Shown: positions 1 through 9,078, counted from the stretch's first letter. The stretch: DNA of 64,000 nt from Nonomuraea soli (GCF_013761175.1 NZ_JACDUR010000008.1:323875-387874); one strand, 5' to 3'. Program-made: numbers and translations. Notes: generated by a model from the letters alone, not told the origin.

Positions 1-2
1 GC

Positions 3-350
3 GCCGCCGCGGGTGAGGCGGCGCAGGACCAGGAACAGCTGTTCACCGTCTCCGCCCGCCGCATCGTCGGCATCGACCCCCACGAGCTCGGCTCACCCTG
101 GACCGCGGCGCTCTCGTCGTTCGCCCTGTTCACGGTGGGCGGGCTCATCCCGTGCGTGCCGTGGTTCCTCGGCGGAGGTCCTGGCGCGGTGACGGCGTCC
201 ATCGCGGGCACCTGCCTGGCCGCCCTCGGCGTCGGCGCGGTCGTCGCCCGCTCCAGCGGGCGCAGCCTGGTGTACGGGGCCGTAAGGCAGCTGGCGATCG
301 TGCTGATCGCCGCGGCGGTCACCTATTTCGCGGGCACGCTCGTGGGCTGA
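3..350 (+). CDS. VIT1/CCC1 family transporter, C-terminal part
   Basis: Last 115 residues of a gene whose start lies before the window. The segment GIDPHELGSPWTAALSS followed by two or three hydrophobic helices is typical of the C-terminal end of VIT1/CCC1 iron/manganese transporters, which move divalent metal across a membrane (vacuolar in eukaryotes, cytoplasmic membrane in bacteria). The protein ends in a helix at TYFAGTLVG. The N-terminal metal-binding or rubrerythrin-like part, if any, cannot be seen. Family assignment rests on the conserved NELGSPW-like signature and is fairly secure; the substrate is inference. Confidence 0.8.
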   Translation, partial: AAAGEAAQDQEQLFTVSARRIVGIDPHELGSPWTAALSSFALFTVGGLIPCVPWFLGGGPGAVTASIAGTCLAALGVGAVVARSSGRSLVYGAVRQLAIVLIAAAVTYFAGTLVG

Positions 351-442
351 GGACGCGTATAAGCAGCCGTGTAGACGCCTTTCCTACAGTCGGCGATCAA
401 GGGGGTCTCTTCGGTCCCCCTTCACGGCGAGAGGAGGGGCCG

Positions 443-469
443 ATGACGCGCGGTTACGAGTGGGGCTGA
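443..469 (+). CDS. Eight-residue mini-gene 1 (MTRGYEWG)
   Basis: ATG with a strong Shine-Dalgarno (GAGGAGGGG, just upstream) opens an eight-codon frame MTRGYEWG. A second frame 45 bases downstream encodes MTCGYDWT. Five of eight residues match (M, T, G, Y, W), one change is E/D, and several nucleotide differences are silent third-position changes, so the peptide rather than the DNA seems conserved. No family recognised. It could be a peptide precursor, a regulatory leader or a chance pair; expression is not shown. Confidence 0.45.
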   Translation: MTRGYEWG

Positions 470-514
470 GATGACGTGCCCGCCGCCGCACCAGCGTGAC
501 GGAAGGAGCCACCC

Positions 515-541
515 ATGACCTGCGGATACGACTGGACCTGA
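515..541 (+). CDS. Eight-residue mini-gene 2 (MTCGYDWT)
   Basis: ATG preceded by GGAAGGAG at good spacing; reads MTCGYDWT then TGA. It is the partner of the mini-gene at 443-469 and shares the pattern M-T-x-G-Y-[DE]-W-x. An 11-bp perfect hairpin starts 7 nt after its stop, so the two frames look like one short transcript with its own terminator. The single cysteine is unique to this copy. No modifying enzyme lies next to it. Function unknown. Confidence 0.45.
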   Translation: MTCGYDWT

Positions 542-547
542 TCCGCG

Positions 548-576
548 GGCGGCGCCGGTACCCAGCCGGCGCCGCC
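548..576 (+). terminator. Hairpin after the mini-gene pair
   Basis: GGCGGCGCCGG (548-558) and CCGGCGCCGCC (566-576) form a perfect 11-bp stem with a 7-nt loop. There is no T-run, which is common for terminators in high-GC actinobacteria. It separates the mini-genes from the hydrolase at 656. Confidence 0.6.
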
Positions 577-655
577 AACCTGGCCGATCAAGGGCGGCAT
601 CTCTCTTCCGGACGCGGGCTGCTCGGCATCCGCCGACTCTGGTAGGAATGGACGG

Positions 656-1711
656 ATGCGCGTCAAGCCCCTGATCGCGGTCGTCCCCCTCGCCGCCGGA
701 CTCCTGGTGGCCGCCTCGGCCTCCCCGCCTGCCGCTGCCGCCGCGGCTCCGCCGAAGATCCCCGCCGGCACGGCCGCGGGATATGTGCTCTTCGACCGCC
801 AGGCAGGCAAGATCATCGCCTTCCGCAACGTGCACAGGAAATTCCGCTCCGCCTCCCTCAGCAAGATCCTCATCGCCATCGACTTCCTGGAGCGCACCCC
901 CAAGGTCACCCAGGCGGACGCCGGGCTGCTGCGCGTGATGTTGCGCTCCAGCGACGACTCGGCGGCCACGACGTTCTGGAACCGGGGCGGCAAGGGGAAG
1001 ATCGTGGAGCGGATGGTGCGCAAGCTCCGCCTGGCCGACACCACGCCTCCTCCCGCCACCAAGCCCGGCTTCTGGGGCTACGTCACGCTCAGCGCGCATG
1101 ACCTGGTGCTGACCTACCGCTACCTGCTCGACACGGCCAGGCCCGAGGTGCGCGACCTCATCCTCGGCCACCTCCGGCGGGCCACCAAGTGCGGGACGGA
1201 CGGGTTCGACCAGTCGTTCGGCATCCCCGCCGCCGTCCCCCGGCCGTGGGCGGTCAAGCAGGGGTGGTCGGGCTTCGGCACGGTGCCCGCGGTGAAGTGC
1301 ACGACAACGGCGACGAACCGCACGAGTAGGACGAGCACCGCGAGCACGACGAGTAGGACGGGCACGACGAGTAGGACGGGCACGACGAGTAGGACGAGCG
1401 CCATGAGCACGATGAGCGCCATGAGCACGATGAGCGCCATGAGCGCCATGAGCGCCACGAGCGGCCGGGCGGCGTGGCGGGCGTTGAGCGGTGGTCAGAT
1501 GGCGGCCCAGCCCTCCACCATCACCGCCGTCGCCACCACGACCGGCGTGCCCGACCTGGGCAGGCCCGTGCTCCACACCAGCGGGCTCGTCGGCCCGAAG
1601 GAGCGCTACATCCTCGTCCTGCTCACCGCCCACCCGGCGGGCGGGCGCTGGAACGACTCGGTCAAGCGCACCAACCGCATCACCGCCGGCATCTACAAGG
1701 CCGCCATGTAG
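656..1711 (+). CDS. Secreted serine hydrolase of the penicillin-binding/beta-lactamase fold
   Basis: 351 residues with an N-terminal signal peptide (to about residue 30). The catalytic SxxK is SLSK at 67-70, an SDD-type second motif is near 99-101, and KQG at 201-203 stands where KTG is usual. These fit a D-Ala-D-Ala carboxypeptidase or class A beta-lactamase-like enzyme acting on peptidoglycan outside the membrane. Residues about 216-271 are a Thr/Ser/Met/Arg low-complexity insert encoded by 18-bp repeats; conserved sequence resumes around LHTSGLVGP. Start: ATG with an AGGAAT box 6 nt upstream, so probably leaderless. Ends in a 19-bp convergent overlap with the next gene. Confidence 0.75.
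   Translation: MRVKPLIAVVPLAAGLLVAASASPPAAAAAAPPKIPAGTAAGYVLFDRQAGKIIAFRNVHRKFRSASLSKILIAIDFLERTPKVTQADAGLLRVMLRSSDDSAATTFWNRGGKGKIVERMVRKLRLADTTPPPATKPGFWGYVTLSAHDLVLTYRYLLDTARPEVRDLILGHLRRATKCGTDGFDQSFGIPAAVPRPWAVKQGWSGFGTVPAVKCTTTATNRTSRTSTASTTSRTGTTSRTGTTSRTSAMSTMSAMSTMSAMSAMSATSGRAAWRALSGGQMAAQPSTITAVATTTGVPDLGRPVLHTSGLVGPKERYILVLLTAHPAGGRWNDSVKRTNRITAGIYKAAM
1321..1465 (+). repeat. In-frame 18-bp tandem repeats inside the serine hydrolase
   Basis: Two related 18-bp unit types follow each other: ACGACGAGTAGGACGGGC-like copies, then GCCATGAGCACGATGAGC-like copies. They encode TSRTGT and AMSTMS runs, so the frame is kept. This looks like repeat expansion in a surface loop after the third catalytic motif. 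Confidence 0.8.
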
Positions 1712-2037
1712 GCGGCGTAGACCTTCTTCGGCACGCACATGCGCCACGCCTCGACCACGAGCTCGCGCATCTCGGGCTCGTCGAGGGCCGCCATGCGCGC
1801 CTGCACCCACTGGTAGCGCAGGTCCCGCTCCTCGGGCATGAGGAACTTGTCGGGCTCGGCGGCGACCAGGGCCTCGCGTTCCTCCTTGGGGAAGCCGAAC
1901 CCCATGATCGTCTCGTCGCGGGAGAAGGCGACGTAGACGATGCTGCCCACGCGGAACTTCACCCGGTCGCGGATGAGATGCTCGGAGGAGCGCGGCAACC
2001 TCGAGGCGAGGCGGCGCACGTCGTCGACGGTGACCAT
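1693..2037 (-). CDS. MmcQ/YjbR family protein
   Basis: 114 residues. The layout (MVTVDDVRRLASRLP at the start, a KFRVGSIVYVAF strand, FLMPEERDLRYQWV, and a C-terminal helix REL-VEAWRMC-PKKV) matches the MmcQ/YjbR CyaY-like fold, small cytoplasmic proteins sometimes called DNA-binding but of unclear role. The ATG at 2037 is preferred over an upstream one because TAGAGT lies 7 nt before it, a leaderless start as seen elsewhere here. Transcribed away from the epimerase and convergent with the serine hydrolase. Confidence 0.75.
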   Translation of the reverse strand: MVTVDDVRRLASRLPRSSEHLIRDRVKFRVGSIVYVAFSRDETIMGFGFPKEEREALVAAEPDKFLMPEERDLRYQWVQARMAALDEPEMRELVVEAWRMCVPKKVYAAYMAAL

Positions 2038-2130
2038 GCCGCGGACTCTAACGACCGCCGCCGACAGTTTCGCCCGCCCGGCCGCATACCGCCGATGACT
2101 AGCGCCGTTCACCCAGGGCAGCCGTCACGT

Positions 2131-3168
2131 ATGAGAGTCGTCGTCGTGGGTGGATCGGGCAACGTCGGCACCAGCCTGATCGCCGCCCTGGAGCGGGACC
2201 CGGGCGTCACCGAGGTGGTGGGCCTGGCCAGGAGGGTGCCGACCTGGAACCCGGGTGCCAAGACCGTCTGGCGCCGGGCCGACGTGGCCGAGGCCGACTT
2301 CGCCGGGTTGTTCGCCGGCGCCGACGCCGTGGTGCACTTGGCCTGGCTGATGCAGCCGACCCGCGACCCGGTGGCCACGTGGCGTGCCAACGCGCTGGGC
2401 AGCGCGCGGGTGTTCCGCGCGGCGGCCGAGGCGAAGGTGCCCACGCTCGTCTACGCCTCGTCGATCGGCGCCTACTCGCCGGGCCCGAAGGACCGGGCGG
2501 TGGACGAGTCGTGGCCGGCGCACGGCTGGCCGAACGCGGCCTACGCCAGGGAGAAGGCCTACGTGGAGCGCCTGCTCGACTCCTTCGAGCGCGATCACCC
2601 GGACATGCGGGTGGTGCGCATGCGGCCGGGCTTCATCTTCAAGCGGGAGGCGGCCAGCCATCAGCGCCGCCTGTTCGCGGGGCCGTTCCTGCCGAACAAG
2701 CTGATCGGCGCGCTGCCGTTGGTGCCGGACGTGCCGGGCATGCGGCTGCAGGTGGTGCATGCCGACGACGCCGCGGAGGCCTACCGGCTGGCGTTGACGG
2801 CTGACGTCAGGGGGCCGGTGAATTTGGCGGCCGATCCGGTGCTGGGCGCGGCCGACCTGGCCTCGCTGCTGGACGCCCGCACGGTCAGGGTGCCCGCCTG
2901 GATGGCGCGCACCGCGCTCAGCGCCGCCTGGCGTGCCCGCCTGGTGCCCGCCTCGCCCGGCATGCTGGAGATGCTCCTGGGCCTGCCGGTCATGGACGTC
3001 ACCAAGGCCAGGACCGAGCTCGGCTGGCAGGCGCGCCACAACGCGCTGGCCACCGTGCGCGAGCTCCTGGAGGGTCTGTACGGCGGAGCGGGCATGGACA
3101 CCCCGCCGCTCGAAGCCCATCCCAGCAGGGTGAGTGAGTTGTCGACCGGCGTGGGCAGGAGGCCCTAG
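2131..3168 (+). CDS. NAD-dependent epimerase/dehydratase (extended SDR)
   Basis: 345 residues. N-terminal Rossmann motif VVGGSGNVGTSL (6-17), a VVHLAWLMQP segment, a YASSIGAYSP strand with the catalytic Ser, and YAREKAYVE giving the YxxxK pair. These define an extended short-chain dehydrogenase that acts on nucleotide sugars or similar polyols in the cytoplasm; the substrate cannot be read. Single gene, followed at once by a strong hairpin. The C-terminal 20 residues are unlike the fold and may be a tail. Confidence 0.8.
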   Translation: MRVVVVGGSGNVGTSLIAALERDPGVTEVVGLARRVPTWNPGAKTVWRRADVAEADFAGLFAGADAVVHLAWLMQPTRDPVATWRANALGSARVFRAAAEAKVPTLVYASSIGAYSPGPKDRAVDESWPAHGWPNAAYAREKAYVERLLDSFERDHPDMRVVRMRPGFIFKREAASHQRRLFAGPFLPNKLIGALPLVPDVPGMRLQVVHADDAAEAYRLALTADVRGPVNLAADPVLGAADLASLLDARTVRVPAWMARTALSAAWRARLVPASPGMLEMLLGLPVMDVTKARTELGWQARHNALATVRELLEGLYGGAGMDTPPLEAHPSRVSELSTGVGRRP

Positions 3169-3176
3169 CAATCCAG

Positions 3177-3207
3177 TGAGCCCCGGGAAGCCATGGTCCG
3201 GGGCTCA
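3177..3207. terminator. Bidirectional terminator between epimerase and dehydrogenase
   Basis: TGAGCCCCGG (3177-3186) pairs perfectly with CCGGGGCTCA (3198-3207) around an 11-nt loop, between two convergent genes. Confidence 0.75.
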
Positions 3208-3215
3208 CCCGTCGT

Positions 3216-4390
<1,175 letters not shown>

Positions 4391-4394
<4 letters not shown>

Positions 4395-4819
4395 GATGTG
4401 CTCCTTGCGGCCGAGCGGAGTGAGCGGGCGAGGGTCGCGCCGTAGACGAGGTGGGCGGCGATCATGACCGCCTGCCGTCCTGGCCGGTCGCGGTGGGCGG
4501 GCGGCATCGCGCCGATGGCGGGCACCCAGCCCTGGTAGGAGGCCAGCCAGATGGCCATGCCGTAGCCGGCGCCGAGCCAGGTGGGCACGCCGTGCCCGCG
4601 TGACAGGGTGCTGAGCAGCGCGCCTCCCGCGGCCCCGAATCCGAAGTGGCTCGCGATCGCCACCGGGGTCTCGCCCTGCCGGCCGAACAGGCGGCGGGCG
4701 ACGCGCTTGGGCGGCTGCTCTCCCATGAGTCCGAGCTTGTCGCCCGCGAGCATCACGGTGCTCATCGCCGTCGTGGCCATGCCTCCGGCGGCGGCGCCTC
4801 GCAGCAGGTTGCGTATCAT
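4391..4819 (-). CDS. Small integral membrane protein
   Basis: 142 residues with about four hydrophobic segments: LLRGAAAGGMATTAMSTVML near the N-terminus, FGFGAAGGALLSTL, AGYGMAIWLASY, and a C-terminal AHLVYGATLARSL. It resembles DUF1440/DUF6789-type membrane proteins, whose function is not known to me. First gene of a two-gene operon with the zinc dehydrogenase, whose GTG overlaps its TGA. No catalytic motif is visible. Confidence 0.65.
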
Positions 4820-4928
4820 CCGACGCCCCTGCCCTGGTCTCCGGAGGCGAAACCGCTCGGCGCACGGGGGCGCCCGCTCGGCCGTTACACACGGTTACCG
4901 GATGTCGCGCGGGGGGAGGGCCCGGCAC

Positions 4929-5654
4929 GTGAGTCTCTCCGCGATGGTGCTGGCGCTGACCATGACCGTCTCATACGGCCCGCAGAGCATGGACGTGCTG
5001 CCCGGCGACGGCGGCAGGCGTCCTGGAGTCTTCCTCGTGCACGGCGGCTGGTGGTCGGAGGGCGACAAGTCGGCGCTCGCCTCGGTCGCCCGCCGGTTCT
5101 CCGCGCTCGGTTACGCCGTCTTCAACCTCAACTACCGCCTGTCGGGAACCGCGCGCTGGCCCGCGCAGCGTGACGACACCATCGGCGCGATCGAGCACGC
5201 CCGGCGCAACGCCGCCCGCTACCGCTTCGACCCGTCCCGCTACGTGCTCGTCGGCTTCTCGGCCGGCGGCCATGTCGCCGCCTCCGTCGGGGTGGACGAC
5301 AGGCGCCCGCCGGGCCTGCGCGGGGTGGTGGGTTTCTCGCCGGTCTCCTCGCCGCGGCTGGCCTATGACACCGGCGGACGGCTGGGACGCTCGGCCCGCG
5401 CCCTGGCGGGATGTTCGCCGCGCGTGTGCCCGCGCGTCTGGCGGAGCATGGAGGTGGCCGAGCACGCCGATCCCGGCGACCCGCCGATGCTGGCCTTCCA
5501 CGCGGCCGGCGAGTTCGTGCCGCCGGCCCACAGCCTGCCGCTGCGCCCGCTGGCCGAGGTGCGGGTGCTGCCGGGCGCCGGCCACAGCACCCGGCTGTAC
5601 GGCATGCGTTCGGTCTCCCGAGCTGCGGAGAAATGGATCAAATCCATTATATGA
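4929..5654 (+). CDS. Alpha/beta hydrolase (esterase/lipase-like)
   Basis: 241 residues from the GTG at 4929, chosen for the GGGAGGG 8 nt upstream; an in-frame ATG at 4902 is the alternative. HGGWW (38-42) is the oxyanion-hole motif of carboxylesterases of the BD-FAE type, the nucleophile is Ser111 in GFSAGG, and His219 in GAGHS is the base. The usual Asp position is occupied by HAAGEFV, so Glu195 may be the acid. The first 17 residues are weakly hydrophobic. Substrate unknown. Monocistronic, divergent from the membrane protein gene. Confidence 0.75.
   Translation: MSLSAMVLALTMTVSYGPQSMDVLPGDGGRRPGVFLVHGGWWSEGDKSALASVARRFSALGYAVFNLNYRLSGTARWPAQRDDTIGAIEHARRNAARYRFDPSRYVLVGFSAGGHVAASVGVDDRRPPGLRGVVGFSPVSSPRLAYDTGGRLGRSARALAGCSPRVCPRVWRSMEVAEHADPGDPPMLAFHAAGEFVPPAHSLPLRPLAEVRVLPGAGHSTRLYGMRSVSRAAEKWIKSII
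5633..5647. promoter_or_regulatory. Palindrome ATGGAT-caa-ATCCAT before the methyltransferase
   Basis: Perfect 6-bp arms with a 3-nt spacer, lying inside the last codons of the hydrolase and 3 nt before TATGAT (5650-5655), a good -10 box. It is well placed to be a repressor site for the methyltransferase; no regulator is linked. Confidence 0.4.
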
Positions 5655-5697
5655 TACAAAGCTTCTCGAAATATGGAAGATCCGATAGCGTCGTCCC

Positions 5698-6483
5698 ATG
5701 ACGTACACCCACGGGCACCACGAATCGGTCCTGCGCTCGCACCGCTGGCGCACGGCCGAGAACTCCGCCGCCTACCTGCTGCCGCACCTGAAGCCCGGCC
5801 ACACGCTGCTCGACATCGGCAGCGGCCCCGGCACCATCACCGCGGACCTGGCGGGCCTGGTGGCGTCGGTGACCGCGTCGGAGGTCAAGGCGGAGGCCCT
5901 GGAGCTGGCCCGCGCCGAGATCGAGCGCCGGGGCGTGGGCAACGTGGAGTTCGAGGTGGCCGACGTGCACGCCCTCGACTACGCCGGCGGCAGCTTCGAC
6001 GTGGTCCACGCCCACCAGGTGCTGCAGCACGTCCAGGACCCGGTGCGGGCGCTGCGCGAGATGGGCAGGGTGGCACGCGAGGTGGTCGCGGTGCGCGACA
6101 GCGACTACGCCGCCTTCGCCTGGTATCCGCTGCTGCCGGAGCTCGACGAGTGGATGGAGCTGTACCAGCGGACCGCGCGCGGCAACGGCGGCGAACCGGA
6201 CGCCGGGCGGCGGCTGCTGGCCTGGGCGCGCGAGGCGGGCTTCACCGACGTGAGCGCCACCTCATCGACCTGGTGTTTCGCGACCCCAGAAGACCGGCAG
6301 TGGTGGGGCGGCATGTGGGCCGAGCGCATCGTGTCGTCGGACATGGCCAGGCAGGTCCTGGAACGCGGCCTGGCCACCGAGGCCGACCTGCGGCGCATCT
6401 CGGAGGGCTGGCTCATGTGGGCTCAGGACGAGGACGGCTGGTTGTCGATCCTGCACGGCGAGATCATCTGCCGAGTGTCCTGA
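5698..6483 (+). CDS. Class I SAM-dependent methyltransferase
   Basis: 261 residues. LLDIGSGPGTITADLA is motif I, followed by a conserved acidic residue after the second strand, VADVHALDY, and FDVVHAHQVLQHV as motifs II/III of the UbiE/Methyltransf_11 type. It would transfer a methyl group from SAM to a small acceptor in the cytoplasm; the acceptor cannot be told. TAGCGT ends 6 nt before the ATG, indicating a leaderless message. Ends in a 20-bp convergent overlap with the next gene. Confidence 0.85.
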   Translation: MTYTHGHHESVLRSHRWRTAENSAAYLLPHLKPGHTLLDIGSGPGTITADLAGLVASVTASEVKAEALELARAEIERRGVGNVEFEVADVHALDYAGGSFDVVHAHQVLQHVQDPVRALREMGRVAREVVAVRDSDYAAFAWYPLLPELDEWMELYQRTARGNGGEPDAGRRLLAWAREAGFTDVSATSSTWCFATPEDRQWWGGMWAERIVSSDMARQVLERGLATEADLRRISEGWLMWAQDEDGWLSILHGEIICRVS

Positions 6484-6988
6484 CACGCTGCCAGCGGGGG
6501 TCGTTGTAGAGGAAGGTCGGCACGTCGTCGATCAGCTCGTCGGGCGCGGAGACCATCACGATCTCGCCCCACTGCTGCAGCTGAAGGAGCACGTCGCGCA
6601 CCCGCGGCCCGACCGGCAGCCGCCCGACCTGCAGGCTCAGGCCCCCGCGCACGGCGTCGGCGATCTCCGACAGGTGAAAGGGGCCGTCGAAGCCGGCGAT
6701 CACGGTGCGGACCAGGCCGACGGTGATGACCTGCTCGGCCTCGGCGTGGGCGAGCTGCCAGTGGATCTGCTCGCGGCGCCGGCCGGTGCCGGCGCACGAC
6801 GAGCAGCCCCGCAGCAGGCCGGGGGCGATCTCCTCCTGCTTGCCGCCCAGGCACACCGTGCACAGCCGGCTCTCGGCCGCGTGCACCTCGGCGGTCATGC
6901 GGTCGGCGAGGGACTGGCCGCACTCGCAGCCGTACGCCTCATCGCCGAGGAAGGCGCCGGACCGCCGGGTGATCACATGCATGGTCAT
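6464..6988 (-). CDS. Cysteine-rich protein of unknown function
   Basis: 174 residues. The first half has CECGQ, CTVCLGG and GCSSCAGTGRR, four CxC/CxxC pairs that probably bind one or two zinc ions in a DnaJ-like or zinc-ribbon arrangement. The second half (about 85-174) is alpha/beta, with LSEIADAVRGGLSLQVG, and has no motif I know. Second gene of an operon: it starts 5 nt after the stop of the gene at 6994. ATG at 6988 is chosen; an in-frame ATG two codons later is possible. Confidence 0.6.
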   Translation of the reverse strand: MTMHVITRRSGAFLGDEAYGCECGQSLADRMTAEVHAAESRLCTVCLGGKQEEIAPGLLRGCSSCAGTGRRREQIHWQLAHAEAEQVITVGLVRTVIAGFDGPFHLSEIADAVRGGLSLQVGRLPVGPRVRDVLLQLQQWGEIVMVSAPDELIDDVPTFLYNDPRWQRVRTLGR

Positions 6989-6993
6989 AGACC

Positions 6994-8001
6994 CTACCCG
7001 TCGGCCAGCCCCCGGTGACGCCGCAGGGCCTTGCGGGCGGCCGCGGCCACCTTCGGGTCGGGGTGGCGCTCGACCAGCGTGAGCAGCACCTTCTCGGTGT
7101 CGGGGTGGCGGCCGAAGGCCAGGATGGCGATGCTCTCCGCCTGCTCCTCCGGCGCCATGCCCATGGCCATCGCCTCGACCACCTGCTCGCTGTCGCCGCC
7201 GTACTCCAGCAGCGAGGCGGCCATGTCGACCAGGACCCAGGCGATCTCCTCGGCCGACGACTCCCGCTCGGCGCCCAGCCGGGCGGCGACCAGGGCGCCC
7301 ACGCGCGGGGTGGCGAGCAGGCCGCGCAACGCCTCGCGCCCGTCGTCGCCGAGTTCGGCGTCGAGCACCTGCAGGGCGACCGTACGGCCCAGCGGGCTGG
7401 CTCCGGCCGCGGCGGCGGCGATCTCCTCGGCGGCCTTGGCCCGGTCGCGCCCCGACAACCAGCCGGCCAGTTCCTCGCGCCGTTCGTCCTCGGCGTAGGA
7501 ACGCAGTCCCTGCAGCAGGGTGGCCGCGTCCTTGCCGGCCAGCGAGCCGAAGACGGGCACCTGCTGGCCGGTGATGCTCGCGAAGACCCGGCGCGCGACC
7601 CACTTCCCGAGCGGCGTCAGCTCGCTCGCGCCACCGGCGGCCTCGGCCACCAGTCCCAGCTCGTCGAGGATCCCGGCCTCCACCGGCCGGGGCTCGCCCG
7701 ACAGGAACAGCTCGGTCAGCGTCACCGCCTCCTCCTGGCTGCCCAGCTCGGCCGGGTGGACGGCGACGAAGCACACTTCCGACCACAGCCGCAGCACCTC
7801 CTCGGCGGAGCCGTCGCGCAGCACCTCCACCTCGCCGTCCGGCGTGTCGAGGCCGGTGCGGGCGGCCAGCTCGGCCGGCGCGCTCTGGTCGAGGAATCGC
7901 GCGGCCATCGGGGTGGCGCGCACGGCCGCGGCCAGCTCCGCGTCGCCGGGCAGGTGCAGCGGCGGGAGCAGAGGCATCGGCAGGTCGTCGAAGGAGTCCA
8001 T
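6994..8001 (-). CDS. Hypothetical protein with C-terminal HEAT-like helices
   Basis: 335 residues, cytoplasmic, acidic. The N-terminal half contains VFASITG and a GLDTPDGEVEVL stretch; the C-terminal part (about 240-335) is a run of short amphipathic helices such as ILAFGRHPDTEKVLLTLVERHPDPKVAAAARKA written here in pieces: ILAFGRHPDTEKV and HPDPKVAAAARKAL, which look like HEAT/armadillo repeats. No enzyme motif. ATG at 8001 is preferred to one further out because CAAGAT lies 6 nt before it. In an operon with the Cys-rich protein gene. Confidence 0.6.
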   Translation of the reverse strand: MDSFDDLPMPLLPPLHLPGDAELAAAVRATPMAARFLDQSAPAELAARTGLDTPDGEVEVLRDGSAEEVLRLWSEVCFVAVHPAELGSQEEAVTLTELFLSGEPRPVEAGILDELGLVAEAAGGASELTPLGKWVARRVFASITGQQVPVFGSLAGKDAATLLQGLRSYAEDERREELAGWLSGRDRAKAAEEIAAAAAGASPLGRTVALQVLDAELGDDGREALRGLLATPRVGALVAARLGAERESSAEEIAWVLVDMAASLLEYGGDSEQVVEAMAMGMAPEEQAESIAILAFGRHPDTEKVLLTLVERHPDPKVAAAARKALRRHRGLADG

Positions 8002-8093
8002 CGGACCATCTTGGCGGAAAACAGGGTGACACCGAGACAGCCCCACGCTAGAGTCCCACGTGCCCGATTAGTCGAGTGAAAGGAGTAGATGCC

Positions 8094-8177
8094 ATGCTTT
8101 GCCGCTTTGAGGCATCTAATGCCTCTAATTTCGCTTTTCGGAGGAAATGTGCTTTTCCGTCCCACGGTCGAGGCTGA
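8094..8177 (+). CDS. Possible leader peptide ORF ahead of the acetyltransferase
   Basis: 27-residue frame (MLCRFEASNASNFAFRR...) beginning 8 nt after an AAAGGAG, the ideal spacing, and running past the GNAT start codon in another frame. The DNA is AT-rich for this genome and contains GAGGCAtctaaTGCCTC, a small hairpin. Two cysteines. It may be a regulatory upstream ORF or simply a misread of a longer GNAT start at 8089. Low certainty. Confidence 0.25.
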   Translation: MLCRFEASNASNFAFRRKCAFPSHGRG

Positions 8178-9078
8178 TCTCGACCGGCTGCTCGACGTCG
8201 TCGTCGACGAACCCGTCAGCTGGGCCCACCCCGAGCGTATCCGCGCCGAGCTGAAGCTGGGAAACTACCGGCCCGAGTGGATGTGGATCGCCGAGGACGA
8301 CGGCGTCATCCTGGCCCGCGTCGTGTTCTGGGGCATGCCCGCCGACGCTGAGCCGTACTCCATCGACTGCCTGTCCGTGCACCCGTCGGTCGCCGACCGG
8401 GCCGGCCTGGCCGCCGAGCTGATGAGCGCCGCGATCGAGCGGCTCGGCACCAAGCCGGAATACCACCTGTTCCTGCCCAACGCGTGGCGTGAGCGGCCGG
8501 ACGTCGCGGCCGCCGTCGCCTGGCGCGCGGAGGTCATGGCCAAGGTCGGCATCGCCCACCGGCTCGAACGTTTCCGCTACGAGTGGACCCCCGCCGCACC
8601 GGTGCCCGAGCCCTCGCGACGCCTGCTCTTCCGCCCCGAGCCCGACGACGAGGTCATGGCCGACGCCTTCCGCCGCGTGGCGCAGGGCACCCTGGACCAC
8701 TCCACCCTCAAGGAGCTGGCCACCATGGACCCCGTCGCGCAGGCGCGCGGCGACGTGCGGATGTACCAGGACAACTTCCGCGGCGAGCGCGACTGGTGGC
8801 GCCTGGCCTTCACGCCCGACGGCGAGCTGGTGGGCCTGGCATTGCCCTCGGCCAACAACGGCGGGCCCATCGTCGGCTACATCGGCGTCGTGCCCGAGCA
8901 CCGCGGCAAGGGCTACGTGAGCGAGCTGCTCGACGAGATCACCCGCTTCCACGCCGCCCGCGGCGCCGAGGTCGTGCGTGCCGACACCGACTTCGCCAAC
9001 GTGCCGATGGCCAAGGCCTTCGAGCGGGCCGGATACGTCAACACCTCGGTGCGCCTGGTCCTGTCGGACGAGAGCTGA
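8149..9078 (+). CDS. GNAT family N-acetyltransferase
   Basis: 309 residues from the GTG at 8149, which has GGAGG just upstream; an in-frame ATG at 8089 would add 20 residues that are unlike the family (MPCFAALRHL). The C-terminal half shows the acetyl-CoA loop region YIGVVPEHRGKGYVSELL (motif A, Q/RxxGxG/A) and motif B ADTDFANVPMAKAFERAGY. The N-terminal half may be a decayed second GNAT domain. Acceptor unknown. Followed by a terminator hairpin. Confidence 0.8.
   Translation: MLFRPTVEADLDRLLDVVVDEPVSWAHPERIRAELKLGNYRPEWMWIAEDDGVILARVVFWGMPADAEPYSIDCLSVHPSVADRAGLAAELMSAAIERLGTKPEYHLFLPNAWRERPDVAAAVAWRAEVMAKVGIAHRLERFRYEWTPAAPVPEPSRRLLFRPEPDDEVMADAFRRVAQGTLDHSTLKELATMDPVAQARGDVRMYQDNFRGERDWWRLAFTPDGELVGLALPSANNGGPIVGYIGVVPEHRGKGYVSELLDEITRFHAARGAEVVRADTDFANVPMAKAFERAGYVNTSVRLVLSDES

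Noticed and set aside
443..541. Biarylitide-type precursor with the P450 at 15.8 kb as partner
   Set aside because: Known systems have the P450 directly adjacent; this P450 is 15 kb away, fused to another domain and next to unrelated genes.
5647..5697. Site-specific recombination or transposon end in AT-rich DNA
   Set aside because: The stretch is short, lies between two normal genes and fits a promoter better.
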